A stretch of 64,000 nt of DNA, taken from the NCBI GenBank assembly GCA_902762785.1, contig CACWPL010000008.1, forward strand, positions 1 through 64,000, written 5' to 3'. Each line of letters begins with the position of its first letter. Position 1 is the first letter of the stretch. Of the stretch, positions 24,257-33,450 are shown piece after piece. This DNA is from an uncultured Ruminococcus sp. Lineage in GTDB: Bacteria; Bacillota; Clostridia; Oscillospirales; Ruminococcaceae. The notes beneath the pieces are model-generated. The model was given only the letters and a program-made list of their open reading frames with translations. It was not told where the DNA came from and searched no databases. Both the position numbers and the translations under genes were made by a program.

Positions 24257-26527
24257 ATGAAACGCTTTCTTTCGCTGACGCTCGCGCTGTCCGTGCTGCT
24301 CACCGGCGGCACGATGACGGTCGTCGCCGAGGGGGATGCTGTGCCGGTGGCGGTGGATGAGGCCGTCTATGCACAGCTCCTTGAGAACAAGTGGTCCTGC
24401 GATGACGACAGGGACGGCGTCATCACCGAGGCAGAGCTCGCCGCGGCCACGTCGCTGAACGTCGACCTGACTGGCATCGAGGATCTGTCCTGGCTCTCGC
24501 TGCTCCCATCCTGCCGCTATCTCTCGCTGAAAAACGGCACGATCACCGACTATTCTGCGCTGAAGGACATGCCCGCGCTCCGCTCCCTCGACCTCGATGC
24601 CCTGCCGATCGAGGACATCTCCTTCCTCAAGGATCTCGACCTCGAGACCTGCTACATCTCCAACATGGACAGCATCACGACCGCGCAGAAGCTCGAGGTC
24701 ATGCGGTTCTCTGACCCCGAGATCTGGGCGGGGACGAGCGGTCAGATCGAGTACCGGCCGCGCGGTCTGGCGGACTTCGAGCTCGCCCTTGCCGACACCG
24801 AGAGCGCCGTCTTCGTCAATGGCGAGGCGACCTCGCCCTATCCCGATGAGTACATCTACGGCCGCAAGCCCGGGACGACTGCCTATTCCGTCCTCGTGGA
24901 CGGCACGGTCTATCACACCGGCACCGTCACCATCCGGGAGACGCCCGGCGCCTATGACCCTGCGCTGCATGACACGCTCCTGGACCGCTACAAGGTCGAC
25001 CGCAGCAGCTATTACAATGCCCATCCCATCTACAGCAGCGGCCCCATCGCGCTCGTGGACGGCACCCTCTACGCCCTCCGCGGCAGCAAGGTCGAGGCCG
25101 TGGAGAAAGAGGTCCGCGACTACGACTATCACTACACCCGCGCGAACACCAGCAATTATGTCTATGCGGACATCGTGCTGAAGGAGAACGGCACGCTCTA
25201 CGTCAACGGCAAGCCCTTCATCCGCTCGATCGTGACCGCCATCCAGGACGGCTACTTCATCAGCGAGGGCGCGCTCTACATCGTCACGGCAGACGGCGAG
25301 GACCTCACGTTCCAGGAGGTCGCGGAGGATGCCCAGCTCTTCGTGCAGGACTGCTCCCCCTTCTACCTCACCCCCGAGGGGATGCTAAAATATGCCGTCG
25401 TCAAGAGCACTTCCGACGGCTCGATCAAGACCTCGACGATCTCGACCGGGATCGGCCGTCCGCTGTACACCTGCAAGGCCGGCGCCACGGTCTATGTGGT
25501 CGATCGGTCGCATGTGCTCTACGAGCTCGAGACGTCCGGCACGTTCCAAAAGACCGTGCTCGCGGAGGATGCCGCGTGGGTCGGCTGGTCGGAGGACCAT
25601 AGCCGCATCGAGTATGAGAAGAACGACGGCACGCTCGTGACCGTCAAGGAGTTCATCACCAGCGGCGGCATCGCCGACCGTGCCAGGATCCATCTCGGCA
25701 TCGACGCGGGCGTCTTCTACCTGCCCGAGTACCAGGAGCGCGGGATCGCGGAGGACGACGCGGTGTTCTATTACTACATCGACCAGGACGGCGTGCTCTC
25801 GCTCGACTTCTGCGGCGACTATGCCGGTCTGACCCATGTGGAAGCCGCGCTCGGTGAGAGCTATGACGATGACCTCGACCATGGATTCGTCTATTTCCTG
25901 CGCACGGACGGCTCGATCTGGGGCTATGACCTCGATGCGAAGCAGTGGCAGGAGGCCGCCGCCGGGACGGAGCCGATCGAGCAGCCGGGCGTCCTCTGGG
26001 GCGACGTCAACGCCGATCACGTCTTCGATGTACTTGACATCGTCCTCTTCCAGAAGTGGCTCCACGGGATGCCGGATGCCGTGCTCACGGACCCGCAGGC
26101 CGCCGACATGAACGCCGACGCGCAGCACGACATCCTCGACCTCGCCGTGATGAAGCGCGAGCTGATCCGCCGCACCTATCCCCTCACGCTGACCGTCACC
26201 ACCAATTATGGCGGCTATGGCGTCGCGGGGCAGGACCTCGGCCACGGGAGCTTTGACGAGACCTTCGACGTCAAGGAGGGCGATGTGTTCTACGAGAACT
26301 TCAACGGCCATCTCCAGAAGAACGACCCCACCATGACGACCGAAACGCCCGTCCTGACCATCGACTCCTTCTCCGCTGACGGGGTCACGTTCACGGCCTA
26401 CCGGTACGGCGAGCAGGTCACGCAGAACGCCGCATACGGCACGACGCTCGCCGATGCCGTCTCCTCGACGTACACCATCTATGACGGGATCAATTTTGAC
26501 TACGAGCTGACGTTCGGGCTGCGCTGA
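24257..26527 (+). CDS. Secreted LRR-like protein with an internal dockerin
   Basis: A 756-residue secreted protein. After the signal peptide come a short DDDRDGVITEAE segment and a few leucine-rich-repeat-like units (~65-150, LSWLSLLPSCRYLSLKNGTI). A long beta-rich region with propeller-like strands follows (~200-560, LVDGTLYALRGSKVEAV). A type I dockerin lies at ~580-640 (GDVNADHVFDVLDIVLFQKW; ADMNADAQHDILDLAVMKRE), and a further ~120-residue beta domain follows it, which is unusual because dockerins usually end the chain. No catalytic motif is recognised. GGAGGG precedes ATG 24257, two bases after the decayed lipoprotein gene ends. Confidence 0.85.
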   Translation: MKRFLSLTLALSVLLTGGTMTVVAEGDAVPVAVDEAVYAQLLENKWSCDDDRDGVITEAELAAATSLNVDLTGIEDLSWLSLLPSCRYLSLKNGTITDYSALKDMPALRSLDLDALPIEDISFLKDLDLETCYISNMDSITTAQKLEVMRFSDPEIWAGTSGQIEYRPRGLADFELALADTESAVFVNGEATSPYPDEYIYGRKPGTTAYSVLVDGTVYHTGTVTIRETPGAYDPALHDTLLDRYKVDRSSYYNAHPIYSSGPIALVDGTLYALRGSKVEAVEKEVRDYDYHYTRANTSNYVYADIVLKENGTLYVNGKPFIRSIVTAIQDGYFISEGALYIVTADGEDLTFQEVAEDAQLFVQDCSPFYLTPEGMLKYAVVKSTSDGSIKTSTISTGIGRPLYTCKAGATVYVVDRSHVLYELETSGTFQKTVLAEDAAWVGWSEDHSRIEYEKNDGTLVTVKEFITSGGIADRARIHLGIDAGVFYLPEYQERGIAEDDAVFYYYIDQDGVLSLDFCGDYAGLTHVEAALGESYDDDLDHGFVYFLRTDGSIWGYDLDAKQWQEAAAGTEPIEQPGVLWGDVNADHVFDVLDIVLFQKWLHGMPDAVLTDPQAADMNADAQHDILDLAVMKRELIRRTYPLTLTVTTNYGGYGVAGQDLGHGSFDETFDVKEGDVFYENFNGHLQKNDPTMTTETPVLTIDSFSADGVTFTAYRYGEQVTQNAAYGTTLADAVSSTYTIYDGINFDYELTFGLR

Positions 26528-26543
26528 GCTCCCGGAACGCGAA

Positions 26544-26576
26544 ACGCCCGGTGCGAGCGATGCACCGGGCGTTTTA
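26544..26576 (+). terminator. Terminator after the LRR-like dockerin gene
   Basis: ACGCCCGGTGC (26544-26554) pairs with GCACCGGGCGT (26562-26572), then TTT. Confidence 0.88.
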
Positions 26577-26587
26577 TGCTTGGACGC

Positions 26588-26614
26588 AAAAAAGTCCGCA
26601 TCTCTGCGGACTTT
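26588..26614 (-). terminator. Terminator of the tRNA-Arg gene
   Basis: AAAGTCCGCA (26591-26600) / TGCGGACTTT (26605-26614); read leftward it ends in six T's. Confidence 0.88.
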
Positions 26615-26621
26615 CTCGGTA

Positions 26622-26698
26622 TGGTGTGCCTGACAGGACTCGAACCTGCGCTCTGAGGAGTCGGAGTCCTCTGTTTTATCCAACTAAACTACAGGCAC
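26622..26698 (-). tRNA. tRNA-Arg (anticodon CCG)
   Basis: A full cloverleaf on the minus strand. The acceptor stem GTGCCTG pairs with CAGGCAC, the D arm is GTTT...AAAC, the anticodon stem GAGGA/TCCTC holds the loop CTCCGAC (anticodon CCG, reading CGG), and the T arm is GCAGG TTCGAGT CCTGT. The 3' CCA is encoded. It has its own promoter and terminator. Confidence 0.95.
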
Positions 26699-26723
26699 AT
26701 GCAGCGCTCTAGCGCCACTTATT

Positions 26724-26752
26724 ATTATACCAGAGATCCGCGCGATGTGCAA
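26724..26752 (-). promoter_or_regulatory. Promoter of tRNA-Arg
   Basis: Minus strand: -35 TTGCAC (26747-26752), 17-bp spacer, -10 TATAAT (26724-26729). Confidence 0.85.
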
Positions 26753-26782
26753 GGGATATTTTCCGAACATTTTATGAACAGA

Positions 26783-27082
26783 CTATTTCTCAATGATGAA
26801 TGAGACGACTGTGACCATCCCCGCTGTCCAAGCGTCCGTGACGGTGAGGAGGGCGAGCCAGAGGGGACTTTCCGGCGCGGTCAGCGTCAGCGGGAGGACG
26901 GCACGACGGCCGAGAATCGTGAGCGCGGCCGTGTCCTCCTCGAGAGTCAGGCTCGCCATCGCGACGGGGTCGCGGTGCGTGCGGTCGTAGCACTGCTGCC
27001 AGACCCGCGCCCCGGCCAGCAGCATCCCGCTCACGATCAGATGGACCGCCACACAAGCGGCGATGATGCGTCCTTTTTTCAT
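26783..27082 (-). CDS. Small membrane protein coupled to spoIIP
   Basis: A 99-residue protein with an N-terminal hydrophobic helix (IIAACVAVHLIVSGMLLAG) and a moderately hydrophobic C-terminal stretch (LWLALLTVTDAWTAGMVTVVSFII). ATG 27082 overlaps the spoIIP stop codon as ATGA, and AGGAGGG sits inside the end of spoIIP, so translation is coupled. No family is recognised. The coupling suggests a sporulation-related role. Confidence 0.75.
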   Translation of the reverse strand: MKKGRIIAACVAVHLIVSGMLLAGARVWQQCYDRTHRDPVAMASLTLEEDTAALTILGRRAVLPLTLTAPESPLWLALLTVTDAWTAGMVTVVSFIIEK

Positions 27083-28041
27083 GATCCCTCCTGTAATGTC
27101 CGCAGCGTGCGGGCGAGCGCGCGTCCCGAGAGCGCGGCGGCCTCGCAGGCCTGCGAGAGCGTGTTCCCCTGTGTCCCGACCTCCAGGAGGAGACGGGCGG
27201 GCGTCAGATCTGTGCCGTAGGCATGGTCCCCGAGCGCGATCGGGCGTGTCAGTCCGGGGCAGTCCTCTGCCATCTGCTGCTGGTACATGCACGCGAGCCG
27301 GAAGGACGTCCGCTCTGCCTCCCCCTCGACCGCCTCTGCCACGAGCCGCACCTGCGCGGTCTGCCGCCCCGCGATCGTGACCACCGGCTGGGGGACGGCG
27401 CCGTCCATGGGCGTGCTGCCGCGGTGGATGTCGACGACGACCGCGATGTCCGGCCATTCCTCGAGACAGCGCTGCACCGTCTCGGCACTGCGGGCGTAGG
27501 ACCCGGCACAGGAGGGGTAGTCGTGGACATCCGCCGCATGGACGACCCCGATCCCCGCCGCCTCGATCGCCTCGCAGAACACCGCTCCGACCGCGGCCAT
27601 ATCATAGGCGGGATCGGTCGTGCGGTAGCCGAAGGCGGGGTCGGCGACCACGGAGCCCTCGGGGAGATAGCAGGCGGTCGTGTGCGTGTGGAGGACGAGC
27701 ACCGCAGGCGTCCCGTCCGTGGGGAGGGGGATGTGCGGGGGCATCCGACCGAGCATCGCGAGCTCGTCATTGGGGACGTCCGTGTCGTTGCAGACCTGTC
27801 CGCCGCCGTCGAGCGTCAGGTAGTTCGCACCGTAGTATTCTCCATAATACGTCGTTTTCACGGGGATGCCCTGCAAGGCAGGACCGTCCGGATAGGGCAG
27901 CGGCCCCGGGTCGTCCGTGGGCGGCTCCGTGGTCTCCTCGACAGTCGGCAGCGTCTCCATCCCGAAGCCGTGGGAGACCCAGATCTCCGGCGGCAGCGCC
28001 AGCAGGAGGAGCATCATCATCCGTATGAACAGCACAGACAT
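27079..28041 (-). CDS. spoIIP: Stage II sporulation protein P
   Basis: Peptidoglycan amidase/endopeptidase that works with SpoIID and SpoIIM during engulfment in endospore formers. The 320-residue form has an N-terminal membrane anchor (FIRMMMLLLLALPPEIW), a Pro/Thr-rich spacer, and the SpoIIP domain with the signature VLVLHTHTTACY, DMAAVGAVFCEAIEAAGIG, DIHRG and a late LLEVGTQGNTLSQA motif. ATG 28041 was chosen because GAGG lies 8 bases upstream; ATG 28047 sits too close. A weak sigma-E-like promoter is noted at 28058-28086. Confidence 0.9.
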   Translation of the reverse strand: MSVLFIRMMMLLLLALPPEIWVSHGFGMETLPTVEETTEPPTDDPGPLPYPDGPALQGIPVKTTYYGEYYGANYLTLDGGGQVCNDTDVPNDELAMLGRMPPHIPLPTDGTPAVLVLHTHTTACYLPEGSVVADPAFGYRTTDPAYDMAAVGAVFCEAIEAAGIGVVHAADVHDYPSCAGSYARSAETVQRCLEEWPDIAVVVDIHRGSTPMDGAVPQPVVTIAGRQTAQVRLVAEAVEGEAERTSFRLACMYQQQMAEDCPGLTRPIALGDHAYGTDLTPARLLLEVGTQGNTLSQACEAAALSGRALARTLRTLQEGS

Positions 28042-28057
28042 CCTCATCACCTCGCCT

Positions 28058-28086
28058 ACAGTATGCCCCCGCCGCGGCAAAATACG
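28058..28086 (-). promoter_or_regulatory. Possible sigma-E-type promoter of spoIIP
   Basis: Minus strand CATACTGT (28058-28065) resembles the sigma-E -10 (CATACAxT), with CGTATTTT (28079-28086) at about the -35 distance. spoIIP is sigma-E dependent in Bacillus subtilis. The match is imperfect. Confidence 0.3.
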
Positions 28087-28149
28087 CATGGACAGGCAAA
28101 AAACGCCCCTTTCCCGCATATCCTGAGACATCCCGGAAAGGAGCTGTTT

Positions 28150-29016
28150 ATGATGTACTGCTGCTGTCACCCGAAACGACTTTGGATCTGGCTGCTGCTG
28201 GACGCAGCGGCGCTGGTGCTGTGGGTGCTGCTCCTCGCGCCGCATGGGGCGGCGGCGGAGACGGTGCCGGAGGGCGTGCCGCTGCCCGTCATCATGTACC
28301 ATAGCCTCACCGATCCCTCGCGCGCGGCCTCGCAGCTCTCCCCCGCTGCCTTCGCGGACGACCTGGCCTATCTGGAGGCGCACGGCTACGAGACCGTCAG
28401 CGCCGCACAGCTCGCCGCCTACACGCGCGGCACCGGCGACCTCCCGGAAAAGCCCATCCTGCTGACTTTCGATGACGGCTTCTATAACAACCTCTCCGAT
28501 GCGCTCCCCCTCCTCGAGGCGCACGACATGTGCGCAGTGGTCAGCATCGTGGGGCGCTACACGGACGAGATCGCACCGGCCGATCCCCATGTCCCGGCGT
28601 ATTCGTATCTGACGTGGGAGGACGTCGCCGCGCTCCTGGCCTCGGGACGCATCGAGATCGGGAGCCACACCTGGGATCTGCACGAGAACGGCGCCCGTCC
28701 CGGCTGCGCCATCTGCCCCGGCGAGGATGCGGACACCTATCAGCAGATGCTCCGCGACGACCTCGGCCGTCTCCAAACACGGATGCAGGAGATGTGCGGG
28801 ACGGTGCCGACGGTGTTCGCGTATCCTTATGGATTCGTCTGCCCGGAGAGCGTGCCGGTGCTGCGGGAGATGGGCTTCACCTGCACGCTGACCTGTCTCG
28901 AACGCCCCAACGTCATCACCCGCGACCCCGACTGCCTCCTCGGCCTCTTCCGCTATGACCGCACGCCGGACGAGAGCACGGAGGCCTTCTTTTCCCGCGT
29001 GCTCGCCGCCGACTGA
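28150..29016 (+). CDS. Polysaccharide deacetylase (CE4)
   Basis: A 288-residue membrane-anchored NodB-homology enzyme, expected to remove acetyl groups from peptidoglycan or chitin-like glycans outside the cell. The N-terminal anchor is LWIWLLLDAAALVLWVLLLA. CE4 motifs: MT1 TFDDGF (Asp108 base, Asp109 metal), MT2 SHTWDLH (His173, His178 metal), MT3 region FAYPYG. GTRPPF-like MT4/5 residues are less clear. GGAAAGGAG precedes ATG 28150. It is divergent from spoIIP, which may link it to cortex or spore-wall work, though that is inference. Confidence 0.9.
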   Translation: MMYCCCHPKRLWIWLLLDAAALVLWVLLLAPHGAAAETVPEGVPLPVIMYHSLTDPSRAASQLSPAAFADDLAYLEAHGYETVSAAQLAAYTRGTGDLPEKPILLTFDDGFYNNLSDALPLLEAHDMCAVVSIVGRYTDEIAPADPHVPAYSYLTWEDVAALLASGRIEIGSHTWDLHENGARPGCAICPGEDADTYQQMLRDDLGRLQTRMQEMCGTVPTVFAYPYGFVCPESVPVLREMGFTCTLTCLERPNVITRDPDCLLGLFRYDRTPDESTEAFFSRVLAAD

Positions 29017-29024
29017 CACGAAAA

Positions 29025-29055
29025 GAGCCCTCCATCGCGGAGGGCTCTCGTTTTT
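29025..29055. terminator. Bidirectional terminator, deacetylase / metA
   Basis: GAGCCCTCC (29025-29033) pairs with GGAGGGCTC (29039-29047). T runs lie on both sides: CGTTTTT rightward and CTTTTCG leftward. Confidence 0.85.
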
Positions 29056-29972
29056 CACATATCCTTCATATCCTCGAGGCGGAACGGCGTCTGCTGGTAG
29101 ACGCAGTAGTTGAGCCAGTTGGAATACATCAGGTTCGCGTGGCAGCGCCACGAGAAGATGGGCTCGCACTTGGGATTGTCGCCGGGGAAATAGCCCCACG
29201 GCACGTCGATCGGCAGGCCCTTGTCGAGGTCGCGGAAATACTCCTCGGCGAGGGTGTTCCGCTCGTACTCGCAGTGGCCGGTGACGAAGAACTCCCGTCC
29301 GCCGCGCCCGGAGACGATGTGAACGCCCGCGAGCGGCGAATACGCCAGGATCTTCAGCTCCGGCACGCGCTCGATGTCCTCACGGCGCGCCTCGGAATGG
29401 CGCGAATGCGGCACGGGGAACACGTCATCGAAGCCGCGCAGGAGCGGGTCGTCGCCCTCGGCCTTGTGCGGGAAGACGCCGAACACCTTCTTCGGCAGCG
29501 GGTGCTTCGGGATGCCGTAGTGGAAATACAGTCCCGCCAGCGCCGCCCAGCAGATGTACATGGTCGACCAAACATGGCTGCGAGTCCACGTCATGATGTC
29601 GCAGATCTCGTCCCAATAGTCCACCTGGTCGAAATCGAGCTGCTCGACCGGGGCGCCGGTGATGATCATGCCGTCATAATAGCTGTCGCGCACCTCCGGG
29701 AAGGTCTTGTAGAAGGTCTCGAGGTGCTTGGCGGCGGTGTTGCGCGAGGTGTGCGCCACCTGCAAGAGCTCCACGTCCACCTGCAAGGGACTGTTGCTCA
29801 GGAGCCGCATGAGCTGCGTCTCCGTCTCGATCTTCTTCGGCATCAGGTTGAGGATGAGCACGCGCAGCGGACGGATGTCCTGGTGCTCGGCGCGGTCCTT
29901 TCGCATGACGAAGATGTTCTCCTTTTCGAGGATATCGTATGCGGGCAGGTCTTCTGGGATGCGAATCGGCAT
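29055..29972 (-). CDS. metA: Homoserine O-acyltransferase, probably acetyl-specific
   Basis: First committed step of methionine synthesis from homoserine. The 305-residue MetA-family protein has the catalytic Cys141 (YICWAALAG) and the His/Glu pair in GHCEYE. The acyl-CoA-specificity position falls in [10 protein letters not shown]: Glu110, equivalent to Glu111 of the acetyl-CoA-using Bacillus cereus enzyme, where E. coli has Gly for succinyl-CoA. Acetyl-CoA is therefore predicted despite the usual 'succinyltransferase' name. GAAAGGAGGG precedes ATG 29972. No SAM riboswitch or T-box fits in the short upstream gap. Confidence 0.93.
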   Translation of the reverse strand: MPIRIPEDLPAYDILEKENIFVMRKDRAEHQDIRPLRVLILNLMPKKIETETQLMRLLSNSPLQVDVELLQVAHTSRNTAAKHLETFYKTFPEVRDSYYDGMIITGAPVEQLDFDQVDYWDEICDIMTWTRSHVWSTMYICWAALAGLYFHYGIPKHPLPKKVFGVFPHKAEGDDPLLRGFDDVFPVPHSRHSEARREDIERVPELKILAYSPLAGVHIVSGRGGREFFVTGHCEYERNTLAEEYFRDLDKGLPIDVPWGYFPGDNPKCEPIFSWRCHANLMYSNWLNYCVYQQTPFRLEDMKDM

Positions 29973-30023
29973 CGCTGTCCCTCCTTTCTCAAAGATAGCG
30001 TCTGTGTGACGTGGGTGATATGG

Positions 30024-30055
30024 GAAAACAGAGCCTTCGGCCGTGTACCGAAGGC
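30024..30055 (-). terminator. Terminator of the carboxyltransferase operon
   Basis: GCCTTCGG (30033-30040) pairs with CCGAAGGC (30048-30055); read leftward it is followed by TCTGTTTTCCC. Confidence 0.8.
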
Positions 30056-30096
30056 GTCTGTCCTCTAAGCTGTCATACGCTGCGATGGCCGCAACG

Positions 30097-31509
30097 TCAA
30101 ACGGGGTGGATCTGGCTGGCGGCGTCGCCGTGCTTGCCGTCAAGGCCGAACCGCGCATCGCGGCGCTTCTCGAAGAACTTGACAGCCACCTGACCGAACT
30201 GTGCGTAGCTGAGGACGTCCTCCTCGCTCTCTGCCCAGTCGGCGCACTCCTTGCGGAGCTTCTCGAGCTCCGGCTCGAGCAGGTCGGCAGGACGGCAGTC
30301 GATCGGCTCGGCATCGCCGATGATCTTCTTGCGGAACTCGGGGTCGATCGGCACAGGGGTCTGGCCGTACTCGCCGCGTACCACGCCCTTGAACTCCTTG
30401 GTGACCATCTTGTAGCGCTCACCGGAGAGGACGTTGAACACGGCCTGCGTGCCCACGATCTGGGACGAGGGCGTTACCAGCGGCGGGAAGCCGGCATCCT
30501 TGCGGACGCGCGGTACCTCGGCCAGTACCTCGCCGAGCAGATCCTCCTTGCCCGCCTGCTTGAGCTGGGACAGGAGGTTCGAGAGCATACCGCCCGGTAC
30601 CTGGTAGATCAGCGCACCGGCATCGGCAGCGAGCATCTTCTGGTCGATCAGGCCGCTCTCGATGTACTTCTTGCGCAGACCCATGAAGTAGTCGCGGATC
30701 TCGTTGAGCAGCACCAGATCCAGGCCGGTGTCGTACTCCGTGCCCTGGAAGGCGGCGACCATGGACTCGGTCGGCGCATGGGACGTGCCCAGTGCGAGCG
30801 GGGACATGGCCGTGTCGATGATGTCGGCACCTGCCTCGACGCCCTTGATGAGGCACATGGAAGCCAGGCCGGAGGTGTAGTGCGTATGCAGGTCGATCGG
30901 GAGATCCACCTCAGACTTGATCGCCTTGACCAGCTCTGCCGTGCGGTACGGCGTGAGGAGCGCGGCCATGTCCTTGATGCAGATGGAATCCGCACCGGCA
31001 GCGGCGATCTTCTTGGCATACTCTACATAGTATTCGTCAGTGAACACCTCACCGGTGGTGAAGGACATCGCCACCTGTACCTCGGCCTTCTTGCCGTCGC
31101 GGGTCGCCTTCTTGGCGGCGTTGATGGCAGTCTGGAGGTTGCGGATGTCGTTGAGGGCGTCGAAGATGCGGATGACGTCGATGCCGTTCTCCACAGACTT
31201 CTCCACGAACTCCTCGACCACATCGTCCGCATAGTGACGATAGCCGAGCATGTTCTGGCCGCGGAACAGCATCTGGAGGCGCGTGTTGGGCATCTCGCGG
31301 CGCAGCGTGCGCAGACGCTCCCACGGATCCTCGCCGAGGAAGCGCAGGCAGGCATCAAAGGTCGCGCCGCCCCAGCACTCGATGGAGTTGTAGCCTACCT
31401 GATCGAGCTTGCCGAGGATCGGCAGCATATCGTCGAGCGTCATACGGGTCGCCAGCAGGGACTGGTGGGCATCACGCAGGACGGTCTCGGTAACTCTTAC
31501 TTTCGACAT
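30097..31509 (-). CDS. Biotin-dependent carboxyltransferase, oxaloacetate/pyruvate type (OadA/PycB-like)
   Basis: A 470-residue TIM-barrel carboxyltransferase exchanging CO2 between biotin and pyruvate/oxaloacetate. Family motifs: [17 protein letters not shown] (metal Asp), [47 protein letters not shown] (biotin-site Lys), and [11 protein letters not shown] (metal His pair). It lacks the C-terminal biotin domain of full OadA/PycB; that domain is the separate protein upstream at 31552-31926. Last gene of a three-gene operon, 42 bases after the biotin carrier. Confidence 0.93.
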   Translation of the reverse strand: MSKVRVTETVLRDAHQSLLATRMTLDDMLPILGKLDQVGYNSIECWGGATFDACLRFLGEDPWERLRTLRREMPNTRLQMLFRGQNMLGYRHYADDVVEEFVEKSVENGIDVIRIFDALNDIRNLQTAINAAKKATRDGKKAEVQVAMSFTTGEVFTDEYYVEYAKKIAAAGADSICIKDMAALLTPYRTAELVKAIKSEVDLPIDLHTHYTSGLASMCLIKGVEAGADIIDTAMSPLALGTSHAPTESMVAAFQGTEYDTGLDLVLLNEIRDYFMGLRKKYIESGLIDQKMLAADAGALIYQVPGGMLSNLLSQLKQAGKEDLLGEVLAEVPRVRKDAGFPPLVTPSSQIVGTQAVFNVLSGERYKMVTKEFKGVVRGEYGQTPVPIDPEFRKKIIGDAEPIDCRPADLLEPELEKLRKECADWAESEEDVLSYAQFGQVAVKFFEKRRDARFGLDGKHGDAASQIHPV

Positions 31510-31551
31510 GTTGAAAGATCCTTTCCCGTAATTTTACTGAAATGGCGTCGT

Positions 31552-31926
31552 TTAGCCAACGGTCGCGAGGGTGTCGCCGCTCTGTACGGTGTCGCCCTTC
31601 TTCACGAGGATGCTGGTCAGGGTACCGTCGCACGGTGCCACGATCTCGTTCTCCATCTTCATGGCCTCGAGCACCATGATGACATCGCCCTTGGAGACGG
31701 ACTGGCCGTTGGAGGCCTTCACGTCCAGGATGGTGCCGGGCATCGGCGCGGTGACCTTCTCACCGGCACCGGCGGAAGCGGCAGGGGCAGCAGCCGGCGC
31801 AGCAGCGGCAGGAGCCGGGGCAGCAGCGGGGGCAGGGGCAGCAGCCGGCATCGGCGCGCCTGCACCGATCTCCTCGACTGCGACATCATAGGCCTTGCCG
31901 TTGACAGTTACACTGAATCTTTTCAT
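31552..31926 (-). CDS. Biotin carboxyl carrier protein
   Basis: A 124-residue biotinylated carrier. The N-terminal ~20 residues resemble the start seen in decarboxylase gamma/BCCP subunits ([15 protein letters not shown]). An Ala/Pro-rich flexible linker follows (~23-55), then a biotinyl domain with EAMKMENE; Lys90 is the biotinylation site. It shuttles CO2 between the two carboxyltransferases encoded on either side. It is the middle gene of the operon. Confidence 0.96.
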   Translation of the reverse strand: MKRFSVTVNGKAYDVAVEEIGAGAPMPAAAPAPAAAPAPAAAAPAAAPAASAGAGEKVTAPMPGTILDVKASNGQSVSKGDVIMVLEAMKMENEIVAPCDGTLTSILVKKGDTVQSGDTLATVG

Positions 31927-32001
31927 AGTTCTTTACCACCGATCTATTATATTTTTCGCGATCTCCCGCCGTTTTTGCGGGAGCCTATGTCCTTGTCCCG
32001 A

Positions 32002-33366
32002 TCAGAACGGGAAGTTGCTGTGCTTCTTCGGCAGGTTGGTCACGCGCTTGCCCTCGAGCATGGAGAGCGCTGCGGTGACGGTCGCACGCAGATCGGCTGC
32101 GCCGATCACATCATCGACCACGCCCAGTGCCGCTGCCTTGTCAGCAGATGCCACGGTCTCGGCGTACTCCTTCGCGAGCGCCTTGCGCTTGGCGTTCAGG
32201 TCGTCCGCGCCCTTGAGGCGGTCATGCCACAGGAACTCTACCGCGGACTCCGGCGCCATCGGCGCAATACATGTGCCCTCGAGCGCATAGGCGAAGTCCG
32301 AATTGCTGCTCTTCCCGGCGAGCGCCACGAAGAGCGGGCCTGCTGCCATGCCGGTCACGACAGCGATCTTGGCGGTCGTCGCCTCGGCATAGCTGCCGGC
32401 CAGACGGGTCACGGCCTTGACGGCGCCCTTCAGCTCCGTCTCTACGCTGCCGCCGAAGCCCAGCGTGTCCACCAGCGTGATGACCGGGATGGAGAAAGCG
32501 TCGCAGGTGCGCATGAAGCGCGCGAGCTTGTCGCAGTCGTCCTCGGTCAGCTTGGCATCGGTCTTGTTGGTCGCGGCGATGCCGACGGTCGTGCCGGCGA
32601 CGGTCGCGAGCGCGGTGTACGCTGCACCGCCGAAGCCCTCGTACAGTGCCACGACGCTGCCGCCGTCCGCGATCGAGGCCACATAGCCCTCGAGGTCGCT
32701 GCCGGACGCTGCCGCGGGCGCATCGAACTCCATGCACGGCACGGTGGCCATATTGTTGACAGGCATCAGGTTCACGAGCGCACGCACCTTGGCGATGGCG
32801 GCGGCCTCGTCTGCCTCTACGGCAGCGGCCGTGCCGTTCGCAGCGGCTGCGGCGGCGGAGCCTGCGCCCTTCTCAAACGCAGGGGTCAGGAACAGCTCGG
32901 CATCCTCGGTCATCACGACGAAGTCGGCGGCTGCGGCCGCGATCGCGGCACTGCCGGCGCAAACGCCCAGGACCAGCGAGATCACCGGTACCACGCCGGA
33001 GAGCTGGCTCGTGCGCTTGAGGATGAGCGAGTAGGCGTTCAGAGAGGCGGCGGAGCCGTCCATGAACGCACCGTTGGAATCGTACACGCCGATCACCGGC
33101 GCGCCGGTCTTGGCAGCGAGCGTGAAGACCTTCGAGATCTTCGCGGCCTGCGCCTCACCAACGGCACCATTGTGGATGCTCTGGTCCTGTGCGAATGCAT
33201 AGACCGGGTCACCGTTCACATAGCCGAACGCCGTGACGACAGCAGCCTGTGCGTCCTTTTCCTGGATATAAGCGCCGAACTCCTGGAACTTCCCTTCATC
33301 GAAGAGCTGCGCGAGGCGCGCTCTTGCGGGGCTTTTCGGATCCTTCACGTTCTGGAGATCACCCAT
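32002..33366 (-). CDS. Acyl-CoA carboxyltransferase subunit (MmdA/12S-like)
   Basis: A 454-residue protein of the crotonase-fold carboxyltransferase family, with paired N and C halves (FGYVNGDPVYAFAQD, IGVYDSNGAFMDGS; ITLVDTLGFGGSVETEL, IAVVTGMAAGPLFVAL). It is somewhat shorter than the ~510-residue MmdA/PccB proteins and the second half is diverged. AAGGA precedes ATG 33366. Together with the BCCP and the OadA-like subunit it matches the composition of a transcarboxylase (12S, 1.3S, 5S). Neither a biotin carboxylase nor a membrane beta subunit lies nearby. Confidence 0.85.
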   Translation of the reverse strand: MGDLQNVKDPKSPARARLAQLFDEGKFQEFGAYIQEKDAQAAVVTAFGYVNGDPVYAFAQDQSIHNGAVGEAQAAKISKVFTLAAKTGAPVIGVYDSNGAFMDGSAASLNAYSLILKRTSQLSGVVPVISLVLGVCAGSAAIAAAAADFVVMTEDAELFLTPAFEKGAGSAAAAAANGTAAAVEADEAAAIAKVRALVNLMPVNNMATVPCMEFDAPAAASGSDLEGYVASIADGGSVVALYEGFGGAAYTALATVAGTTVGIAATNKTDAKLTEDDCDKLARFMRTCDAFSIPVITLVDTLGFGGSVETELKGAVKAVTRLAGSYAEATTAKIAVVTGMAAGPLFVALAGKSSNSDFAYALEGTCIAPMAPESAVEFLWHDRLKGADDLNAKRKALAKEYAETVASADKAAALGVVDDVIGAADLRATVTAALSMLEGKRVTNLPKKHSNFPF

Positions 33367-33450
33367 ATTATCGATCCTTCCTTCTATAGACTGGCGGCTG
33401 CGCCGTCCTCCCGTGCGGGACTTGAGGTCGCTTGCCACATATACTATATA

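Noticed and set aside
29973-30096. SAM riboswitch or T-box expected before metA
   Set aside because: The space is mostly the upstream operon's terminator; none of the conserved S-box or T-box elements is visible.
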